This document shows, one piece after another, positions 8,195 to 14,937 of a DNA stretch of 21,164 bases. The stretch is from assembly GCA_032123435.1 (NCBI GenBank), contig JAQBFJ010000167.1:1-21164 (forward strand), read 5' to 3'. Position numbers and translations under genes: made by a program. Position 1 is the stretch's first letter; every line of letters starts with the position of its first letter. The DNA comes from JAQBFJ01 sp032123435. Its GTDB lineage: Bacteria > Verrucomicrobiota > Kiritimatiellia > UBA8416 > JAQBFJ01. A model generated the notes under the pieces. It did no database searches. It was not told the DNA's origin and worked only from the letters and a program-made list of their open reading frames with translations.

Positions 8195-8264
8195 GTACGG
8201 CTCTTCTTTATATTTATTAAGCATGCTCCCCAATGGTCTATTCCATCTTCGCCAGTTACATGCT
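8187..8264 (-). promoter_or_regulatory. ZTP (ZMP/ZTP, pfl-motif) riboswitch aptamer
   Basis: Read on the minus strand, this leader carries the hallmark blocks of the ZTP riboswitch in order: ACTGGCG at 8256-8250, GGGGAGC at 8231-8225 and CGCCTGGGC at 8195-8187. Stems fit: P1 is AGCATG (8264-8259) with CATGCT (8225-8220), a perfect 6 bp; P2 is GATGG (8247-8243) with CCATT (8236-8232); a short P3 is GCC (8201-8199) with GGC (8189-8187). An A/T-rich linker joins the two subdomains. ZTP rises when 10-formyl-THF is short, and ligand binding usually prevents termination. The class is known upstream of folate, purine and pfl genes, and here it precedes pflBA. Confidence 0.93.
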
Positions 8265-8274
8265 ATTTTTTATT

Positions 8275-8304
8275 AAAATACAACTTGAACGCACACTAAG
8301 TCAA
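8275..8304 (-). promoter_or_regulatory. Promoter of pflBA (sigma70-like)
   Basis: TTGACT (8304-8299) is followed after 18 bases by TATTTT (8280-8275) on the minus strand. The predicted start, about 8268, falls only a few bases before P1 of the riboswitch, which is the spacing expected if the aptamer opens the transcript. An alternative -10, TGTATT, has a 16-base spacer. Confidence 0.6.
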
Positions 8305-8594
8305 CCTTCATTTACAAATTATCAGCACAAACTTGAAACGTTTAACCCGTTTATTTGACAGGTTCAGACCAATCAAAGCCCAGGTATTGAGCATGAAGCT
8401 GTATGAATATAACGCGAATACGCAATAACACCGGCCCTGGCTCACCTTTAGCGCAAAATTGCACGCCTTTTTCTTCCTGAACAATACATGCCAGCCGCAC
8501 TCTAAATCAAATCATGAAAGCAGGTCTATACAATTATGATATGGAACACGTTTTCAACTTGTCGACCTCCATCCTGTACCATACTATCACTTTT
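8281..8594. other. Divergent intergenic region between pflBA and the acs operon
   Basis: This region has no convincing gene. The minus strand contains the pflBA promoter. For the plus-strand acs operon I see only weak options: TTGAGC (8387-8392) with TATAAC (8408-8413) at a short 15-base spacing, and a sigma54-like CTGGC...AGCG element at 8437-8453 with GG-N10-GC spacing but two or three mismatches. AAACG-N7-CGTTT at 8336-8352 is a small inverted repeat that could bind a regulator of either unit. The leader before cooC would be 120-180 bases and shows no riboswitch that I recognise. Confidence 0.4.
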
Positions 8595-9359
8595 ATGAAA
8601 CTAGCGGTAACAGGAAAAGGCGGAGTAGGCAAAACCACAATAAGCGCGTTGATGGCGTATTCCCTGAAATCCGCTGGACACAACGTTGTTGCAATCGACG
8701 CCGATCCTGATTCCAATCTCCTTGCATGCATGGGATATGCTGATGCTTCAGAAATTAAGCCTCTTGTAGAGTTAAAAAGCTTAATAGAGGAGCGGATGGG
8801 TGTTGCGCCCGGAACGACGGGTGGCATGTTTCGCTTAAATCCGTTTATTGAAGATATTCCTGAGAAATATTCTGTTGATATTGATGGTATCCGGGTGTTG
8901 GTTGCTGGTGCGGTCAAGAAGGGCGGTGCAGGTTGTTATTGTCCTGAGAATTCGCTGTTGCGTGCATTAATATCCCATCTTTTGCTTGAGAAAGACACGT
9001 CACTTGTAATAGATATGGAGGCTGGTGTTGAGCATTTGACGCGTGGCACGGTGCAGGCGGTGGATCATTTGCTGATAGCGGCGGATCCGGGGCGTAGAGG
9101 TATTGAGACCGCATTGCGGATTAAGGGTCTTGCCGATGAGATCGGGTTGAAGCGTATTAGTGTTGTTGGTAACAAGATACGGTCGGAGGCTGACGAAAAG
9201 TTTCTAAGGGATGCTTTGCCAGGAATGGAAATGGCTGGATTTATTCCTTATGATGAGAGTTTACTGGATGCCGAGCGCAGCGGCAACGGAGTAAAGGGCG
9301 CCAGTGGAGAAGTTTTTGGGGCTGTTGAGAAGATTTTGAGTATAATAGAAAAAGATTAA
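8595..9359 (+). CDS. cooC: CooC-type nickel-insertion ATPase for CODH
   Basis: A 254-residue deviant-Walker P-loop ATPase of the MinD/CooC group, thought to insert nickel into the C-cluster of CODH. The P-loop GKGGVGKTT is at residues 8-16, with DADPDSN near 36-42, a CYC metal-binding motif (AGCYCPEN) near 115, and DMEAGVEHLTRGT, the family's Walker B-like segment. I start at ATG 8595 because this places the P-loop at its usual place; an in-frame ATG at 8514 would add 27 residues with no family match. Neither start has a clear ribosome site. It is the first gene of the acs operon and ends 11 bases before acsA, whose AAGGAG overlaps its stop. Its first part uses A/C-ending codons, but the rest shifts to T/G-ending codons like acsA. 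Confidence 0.93.
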   Translation: MKLAVTGKGGVGKTTISALMAYSLKSAGHNVVAIDADPDSNLLACMGYADASEIKPLVELKSLIEERMGVAPGTTGGMFRLNPFIEDIPEKYSVDIDGIRVLVAGAVKKGGAGCYCPENSLLRALISHLLLEKDTSLVIDMEAGVEHLTRGTVQAVDHLLIAADPGRRGIETALRIKGLADEIGLKRISVVGNKIRSEADEKFLRDALPGMEMAGFIPYDESLLDAERSGNGVKGASGEVFGAVEKILSIIEKD

Positions 9360-9370
9360 GGAGTGATGAA

Positions 9371-11275
9371 ATGAGGAGATCCGTTGATCCGGCCGTCGAA
9401 GAGATGATGGATAAGGCTGGTGAGTGTAGTATAGGAACGGCGTTTGATCGTCATGAAACACAGGGGAAACGTTGTACATTCGGTGAACAAGGTTTGTGTT
9501 GTCGTATCTGTACAATGGGTCCCTGCAGGATAACTGCGAAAAATCCAGTAGGTGTTTGCGGATCTGATGCGGCGACCGTTGTTGCACGTCATCTCATAAG
9601 ACAGGTAGCGGCTGGCGCAGCAGCGCATTCTGACCATGGTCACGATGTTGCTAAGACCCTGAAGATGACCGCGAAGGGTGAATCGGAGGGATATTCGATC
9701 AAGAGCGAAGAACGTCTTAATGAGATTGCTGTAGAATGGGATATTGATACAGAAGGGAAGACGGTTGAATCGATAGCAGAAAAGCTTGCCGACAAGACTC
9801 TTGCTCAGTTTGGACAGCAGGAGGGTGAGATATTTTATCCCGAGGTTCGTGCTCCGAAAGCTACCGTGGAGAACTGGCGTAAACATGGGCTTATTCCTGC
9901 GGGTGTTGAGCATGATATTGTAGAGACTCTGCACAGGACTCATATGGGTGTAGATGCGGATTATAAGAATCTGCTCATGCATGGATTGAGGACATCAATA
10001 GCTGACGGTTGGGGCGGTTCAATGATAGCAACGGATTTGAGTGATATTCTTTTTGGCGAACCCGATCCTGTCAGAAGCCAAGCTAATCTTGGTGTTATGA
10101 AGGAGGACCACGTAAATCTTGTGGTGCATGGCCATGAGCCGACGTTGTCGGAAATGATTGTGCGGGCAAGTAAAGATGAAGATATTCTGAAACTTGCAGA
10201 AAAGCAGGGCGCGAAAGGCATTATTGTTAGTGGAATATGCTGTACTGCTAACGAGATTTTAATGCGACAAGGCGCACCTGTTGTCGGGAACTTTCTTCAG
10301 CAGGAATTGGCTATTGCAACAGGCGTTATTGATGTCATGTTGGTTGATGTTCAGTGCATAATGCCGGCTGTAGTTGAGCACGCGGAGTGTTATCATACTA
10401 AAATCATCACAACGAGCAAGAAAGCCAAGATTAAGGGCGCGGAGCACATTCAGTTTGAAGAAGAAAAGGCTTATAGTATTGCTAAGGAAATAGTCGCGAA
10501 AGCTGTAAATAATTATCCGAACCGAAGAATGGTTCATGTTCCTCAGCATGTTACAGATCTAGTGGCGGGTTTTACCGTTAAGAATGTATTTCATCACCTT
10601 GGTGGTAAATACAGATCTTCGTTCAGACCTTTGAATGATGGGCTGATCAGTGGGTGGCTTCGCGGTGTGGCGGCGGTTATTGGCTGCAATAATGTGAAAA
10701 AAACCCATGATAAAAGTCATTTGGATATGGTTAAAGAGTTGCTGGCAAATGATGTTCTTGTGGTGATGACTGGTTGTGGTGCTATTGCCTGTGCAAAAGA
10801 TGGCTTACTTCAGCCTGAGGCCGCGAAGAAGTATGCTGGGAAAGGTTTGCGGGAGATATGCGAGACCGTGGGCATTCCCCCTGTTCTGCATCTCGGTTCC
10901 TGTGTTGATAACAGCAGGATTCTTGTAGCTCTATGCGAGATGATTAATGAAGGTGGTCTTGGTGACAAACTTTCTGATTTACCTATTGCAGGGTCTGCTC
11001 CGGAAGCAATGAGTGAAAAAGCTGTAGTGATTGGGTTTTACTGTGTGGCTTCTGGTGTATATGTAAATTTCAGTCCGAAGATGCGTATTTCTGGAAGCGA
11101 AAAGGTGGAAAAATTCCTGACAGAAGATGTTGAAAAAATAACCGGCGGAAAGTTCTGTTTTGAGGAAGATGCGGTTGAAGCTGCCCACAGAATGATAGAT
11201 CATATGGATATAAAACGTGCAGCATTAAAGTTGAAACCGATGATGTTTGAACAGCCGTATAAGCCTGTTTCTTAA
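9371..11275 (+). CDS. acsA: Anaerobic carbon monoxide dehydrogenase catalytic subunit
   Basis: A 634-residue Ni-Fe CODH (CooS/AcsA) that interconverts CO2 and CO for acetyl-CoA synthase. Cluster ligands line up with the family: D-cluster Cys35 and Cys43; B-cluster Cys44, Cys47, Cys52 and Cys63; C-cluster His in VHGHEP (253/255), Cys291 (in ICCTAN), Cys329 (VQCIMP), Cys439 (IGCNN), Cys469 (MTGCGA) and Cys511 (GSCVDN). The order and spacing match structurally known CODHs apart from small deletions. It lies directly before acsB, so it is the ACS-partner form rather than a stand-alone CooS. The ribosome site AAGGAG is eight bases ahead of ATG. Codon use differs from the following genes: cysteine is TGT 12 and TGC 7 here, against 1 and 10 in acsB. 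Confidence 0.97.
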   Translation: MRRSVDPAVEEMMDKAGECSIGTAFDRHETQGKRCTFGEQGLCCRICTMGPCRITAKNPVGVCGSDAATVVARHLIRQVAAGAAAHSDHGHDVAKTLKMTAKGESEGYSIKSEERLNEIAVEWDIDTEGKTVESIAEKLADKTLAQFGQQEGEIFYPEVRAPKATVENWRKHGLIPAGVEHDIVETLHRTHMGVDADYKNLLMHGLRTSIADGWGGSMIATDLSDILFGEPDPVRSQANLGVMKEDHVNLVVHGHEPTLSEMIVRASKDEDILKLAEKQGAKGIIVSGICCTANEILMRQGAPVVGNFLQQELAIATGVIDVMLVDVQCIMPAVVEHAECYHTKIITTSKKAKIKGAEHIQFEEEKAYSIAKEIVAKAVNNYPNRRMVHVPQHVTDLVAGFTVKNVFHHLGGKYRSSFRPLNDGLISGWLRGVAAVIGCNNVKKTHDKSHLDMVKELLANDVLVVMTGCGAIACAKDGLLQPEAAKKYAGKGLREICETVGIPPVLHLGSCVDNSRILVALCEMINEGGLGDKLSDLPIAGSAPEAMSEKAVVIGFYCVASGVYVNFSPKMRISGSEKVEKFLTEDVEKITGGKFCFEEDAVEAAHRMIDHMDIKRAALKLKPMMFEQPYKPVS

Positions 11276-11301
11276 TTATTTACTGAAGTGGAGGATTGAT
11301 A

Positions 11302-13521
11302 ATGTCCAAAATTATAGCAAGCGCAGCAATAAGAGGCGCCTATGAAATGGTGGAAAGGGCTGAAAAAGCTCTGGCTCAGGCAATAAAGGAAAAAGGCAAG
11401 GACGCCAAAGTTGAATATCCGAACACAGCATATTATCTCCCTATAATACTGCTATTCCTCGGTCAGAAAGTTCAGAAACTGGGTGATCTCGAATTATCCC
11501 TGCAGGAAGCCCGCAAACTTCTGGGCGAAATACCTTCAGATAATCTCTGGCTGCCATATCTCGGAACCACGCTTGACGCTGGAGCAGCCACTCTGATCGC
11601 CGAGGAAACCATAGAATCACTCAAATACGCCATGGGTAAAACACCAGGCGCAGACGGCATATGGCTGGGTTTTACCGATGATTCCATTCTGCGCCTTCAA
11701 GGCATAAAACTTGTTGACGGCCGAATGCCCGGCTTCGCCGCGATCGTAGGCGCAACAAAAACAAATGAAGAAGCAGTAACTCTTGTGCGCGGTTTCCAGG
11801 AACGAAGCATTCTTGTCTTTATGGCAGGTCATTCCGGCGGCAGAGCAATTGCCGAACAACTGGCGGAAGAAAAAATAGAAATGAACTGGGATACATTCCT
11901 GGTCCCATACGGAAAAGAGATCACCACCGCTGTCCACGCGCTGAATTTTGCCGCGCGATCAGCCATGACGTTCGGCGGCATTGAACCGGGTAACATAAAA
12001 AGGGCCCGCGATATCCTCATGTATAACAAGCAAAGAGTATTTGCTTTTGTGCTTGCACTTGGATCGGATCCGGACGCGCCGAAGGATCAGCTTTTAACTG
12101 ACGAAAAATACGCCACCGCCGCAGGTGCAATCAATTTCGGGTTCCCTGTAATATCCGATGTAAATATACCGGAAATACTGCCGACCGGAATCTGCACTTA
12201 CGAACACGTAGTGGCCAATGTGCCGGTATCGGAAATCATCACTCGCGCTGCGGAAGTGCGGGGTCTGACGATCAAGATAGAGAAGATCCCTATTCCGGTT
12301 CCGTTCGGAGCCGGGTTCGAAGGCGAGCGTGTTCGCAAAGAAGACATGTTCGTGCAGTTCGGCGGGAAATATGCCGACGCATTTGAATTGCTCAGAATGA
12401 AACCCGTTAACCAGGTGGAAGACGGTAAAATTGAAGTTATCGGTCCGGAAATAAACGAGATGAAAGAAGGTGAAGCATACCCGCTCGCAATACTTGTCGA
12501 AGTAGCCGGCCGTGAATTCCAGGAAGATTTCGAATCCGTACTGGAACGAAGAATCCATGAGTACATCTCATGCGCAAATGGCATATTTCATATGGGCCAG
12601 AGATCAATTATCTGGCTCAGAATAAGCAAGGAAGCAAAGGCAAAGGGCTTTTCCATCAAGGACTTTGGCGAAATTCTAGTGGCTAAAATTCATAATGATT
12701 TTTCATCAATAGTAGACCGCGTACAGGTAAAAATCATAACCGATACCGAAAAAATAAAGGCTCCACTCGAACTCGCTAAATCAATCTATAACCAAAGGGA
12801 TGATCGCATAGGCGGCATGACCGATGAGGATGTGGACGAATACTACTCCTGCACACTGTGCCAGTCGTACGCACCGGACCACGTATGCATCGTCACACCG
12901 CAACGACTCGGACTCTGCGGCGCATACACATGGCTTGACTGCAAAGCGTCGTACCAGATCGATAAACACGGCCCGAATGAACCTGTCAACAAAGGTAAAT
13001 GCCTGGATCCGGTGAAAGGACGATGGCAAAACATCAACGACTACGTATCCGGCAAGTCCAATGGTAACCTGACCGCTTTCAACGCTTACTCGATGCTGGA
13101 AGATCCCATGACGTCCTGCGGCTGTTTCGAATGCATCGCGGCGATCGTGCCCGAAGCAAACGGTGTGTTGATAGTCGATAGAGACCATCAAGGTATGACC
13201 CCAGTTGGAATGAAATTCTCAACGCTCGCCGGCCAGATCGGCGGCGGCCACCAGACCCCCGGATTTATCGGCATCGGCAAGTTGTACATTTCCAGTGAAA
13301 AGTTCATTTCAGCCGACGGCGGCATTGAGCGCGTTGTCTGGATGCCAAAAGCACTCAAGGAAGAAGTCGCCGAAAGGCTGAAGGAACGATTAAAGAAAGT
13401 CGGCAAAGAAGACCTCTTCGACAAGATTGCAACAGAGGAGAATGCCGAAGACCCGGAAAAGCTGGTCGAATTCCTTCAGACCGTGGATCACCCGGCACTC
13501 AAAATGGAATCGCTTATATAA
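11302..13521 (+). CDS. acsB: Acetyl-CoA synthase, CODH/ACS alpha subunit (bacterial type)
   Basis: A 739-residue acetyl-CoA synthase that condenses CO, a corrinoid-bound methyl and CoA at the Ni-Ni-[4Fe-4S] A-cluster. All six A-cluster cysteines are present at Cys517, Cys520, Cys529, Cys539, Cys606 and Cys608 (YYSCTLC, HVC, GLCG, SCGC); the intervals 3, 9, 10, 67 and 2 equal those of the Moorella enzyme. The N-terminal domain (IIASAAIRGAYEMVERAE) that contacts CODH and forms the gas tunnel is complete, so it is bacterial and not the shorter archaeal CdhC type. The ATG at 11302 has GGAGG seven bases ahead; a TTG two codons upstream is in frame but less likely. It follows acsA after a gap of 26 bases. 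Confidence 0.97.
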   Translation: MSKIIASAAIRGAYEMVERAEKALAQAIKEKGKDAKVEYPNTAYYLPIILLFLGQKVQKLGDLELSLQEARKLLGEIPSDNLWLPYLGTTLDAGAATLIAEETIESLKYAMGKTPGADGIWLGFTDDSILRLQGIKLVDGRMPGFAAIVGATKTNEEAVTLVRGFQERSILVFMAGHSGGRAIAEQLAEEKIEMNWDTFLVPYGKEITTAVHALNFAARSAMTFGGIEPGNIKRARDILMYNKQRVFAFVLALGSDPDAPKDQLLTDEKYATAAGAINFGFPVISDVNIPEILPTGICTYEHVVANVPVSEIITRAAEVRGLTIKIEKIPIPVPFGAGFEGERVRKEDMFVQFGGKYADAFELLRMKPVNQVEDGKIEVIGPEINEMKEGEAYPLAILVEVAGREFQEDFESVLERRIHEYISCANGIFHMGQRSIIWLRISKEAKAKGFSIKDFGEILVAKIHNDFSSIVDRVQVKIITDTEKIKAPLELAKSIYNQRDDRIGGMTDEDVDEYYSCTLCQSYAPDHVCIVTPQRLGLCGAYTWLDCKASYQIDKHGPNEPVNKGKCLDPVKGRWQNINDYVSGKSNGNLTAFNAYSMLEDPMTSCGCFECIAAIVPEANGVLIVDRDHQGMTPVGMKFSTLAGQIGGGHQTPGFIGIGKLYISSEKFISADGGIERVVWMPKALKEEVAERLKERLKKVGKEDLFDKIATEENAEDPEKLVEFLQTVDHPALKMESLI

Positions 13522-13575
13522 AATATATAATTAACAACAATCTATTATTAACATGATTGAGAAAGGGGCCCGACC

Positions 13576-14919
13576 ATGGCGCTTACAGGAATGGCAATAT
13601 ACAAGAACCTGCCCAAAACAAACTGCAAGGAATGTGGATTTCCCACATGCATGGCATTCGCAATGCAGGTAGCCTCAAAACAAAAAGCACTGACCGATTG
13701 TCCTCACCTTTCAGATAACGCCAAGACCGAACTTTCCGACGCTTCCGCGCCACCCATGAAACTTGTAAGTATCGGCCCGGCCGGAAATTCTGAAGTCAAA
13801 ATAGGACAGGAAACAGTCATGTTCCGGCATGAAGAGAAATTCCATTATCCCCCTGCCCTTGCGGTAAAAATACCTTCATCAATGTCAGATAACGATGCCA
13901 TCGCCCGAATAGAACAGATAAATAAAGCCAAATTCACACGCGCCGGTCAAGACATGGGGGTTCGGCTTGCAGCCGTGGAAGTAGACGGCCCCGTTGATAA
14001 AGCAGTAACACGCGTTAAAACCATTTTGGAAAAAAGCACGGTACCTTTGATAATAATTAGTAATAACGCTGAAGTAATGTCATCCGCCGTCAAGGCCATA
14101 GCCGACAAGAAACCGCTCATCTACAAGGCTGATGAAACGAATGCTGAACAATTCATAAAAATAGCGGCAGAAACCAAGTGCCCGCTCGCAATTAGCGCCG
14201 ACACAACAGAAAAACTGGCCGACATCGCTAATTCCGCCAGGGAAAAAGGTGTTACAGACATGGTGTTCTCTTTCGACGGGAAGAAGACGGCCCATACAAT
14301 CAGAAATATCACAACAATACGAAGAGCCGCGCTGAAAAAGAATTTCCGCACCATGGGTTTCCCGGTCATGGTGGACATATCAATGGATAACGCAATGAAA
14401 GAAACGGCTCTTGCAGCAACTTTCTCCGCCAAATACGCCGGCATCATTATTATTAACGGCGTTGATGGATCAGAACTGCTCCCCATCCTCACGACCATTC
14501 AGAATATATATACCGATCCGCAGGTGCCGAATACCGTAGAAGCAAAACTTTACGAAATAGGACATGTCAGTCAGGATTCACCGGTACTGTTTACGACAAA
14601 TTTCTCACTCACGTATTTCTGCGTGGAAGGTGAAGTTGAACGAAGCAAGGTGCCCTGCTACATTTGCGTGGTCGATACCGAAGGTCTGGGCGTACTCAAC
14701 GCCTATGCCGGTGATAAATTATCGCCGGAAAAAGTCATAAAAACACTCGCCAGCCAAAATGTATCCGAAAAGGTTAAACATCGGAAACTCATAATACCTG
14801 GTTTATTGCCGTCATTCCGAGCCGAACTGGAAGATACTTCCGAATGGAAGGAAGTCATGATTGGACCTGAAAACGCGAGCGGAATACCGGTATTTCTGAC
14901 GCAGAACTGGAAAAAATAG
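13576..14919 (+). CDS. acsC: Corrinoid iron-sulfur protein large (gamma) subunit
   Basis: A 447-residue large subunit of the CFeSP, which carries the methyl group on cobalamin from AcsE to AcsB. The N-terminal 4Fe-4S motif CX2CX4CX16C is at Cys17, Cys20, Cys25 and Cys42 (NCKECGFPTC), with the spacing of known AcsC/CdhE proteins. A TIM-barrel domain follows, and the C-terminal part (from about 330) is the corrinoid-binding domain. The ribosome site is AAAGGGG ahead of the ATG. The gene ends in TAG, and the next gene (acsV) is in the same reading frame only 18 bases on with a non-ATG start. A-T-rich DNA of 54 bases separates it from acsB, with no terminator apparent. Confidence 0.96.
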   Translation: MALTGMAIYKNLPKTNCKECGFPTCMAFAMQVASKQKALTDCPHLSDNAKTELSDASAPPMKLVSIGPAGNSEVKIGQETVMFRHEEKFHYPPALAVKIPSSMSDNDAIARIEQINKAKFTRAGQDMGVRLAAVEVDGPVDKAVTRVKTILEKSTVPLIIISNNAEVMSSAVKAIADKKPLIYKADETNAEQFIKIAAETKCPLAISADTTEKLADIANSAREKGVTDMVFSFDGKKTAHTIRNITTIRRAALKKNFRTMGFPVMVDISMDNAMKETALAATFSAKYAGIIIINGVDGSELLPILTTIQNIYTDPQVPNTVEAKLYEIGHVSQDSPVLFTTNFSLTYFCVEGEVERSKVPCYICVVDTEGLGVLNAYAGDKLSPEKVIKTLASQNVSEKVKHRKLIIPGLLPSFRAELEDTSEWKEVMIGPENASGIPVFLTQNWKK

Positions 14920-14937
14920 CCGTACGGAAACAAGACA

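Noticed and set aside
8355..8390. TTGACA at 8355-8360 as the -35 of the acs operon promoter
   Set aside because: The sequence 16-18 bases downstream is GC-rich with no acceptable -10; TATTGA is about 24 bases away.
8381..8450. A second ZTP-like element around 8375-8440 (CCTGGGC on the minus strand)
   Set aside because: Only the short core matches; no ACUGGCG or GGGGAGC blocks with pairing stems are present, and it lies upstream of the pflBA promoter.
8514..8594. In-frame ATG at 8514 as the start of CooC
   Set aside because: It adds 27 residues that do not resemble the family ahead of the P-loop region, and it has no ribosome site. ATG 8595 gives the normal CooC start, although it too lacks a clear ribosome site.
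9356..9982. Minus-strand open frame of 208 codons opposite acsA
   Set aside because: acsA is certain from its cluster ligands. The opposite frame has low-complexity, domain-free translation and is a shadow.
14917..14919. TAG of acsC as a pyrrolysine codon
   Set aside because: AcsC is already full length at 447 residues, and no pyl genes are visible; kept only as a low-weight possibility in the junction finding.
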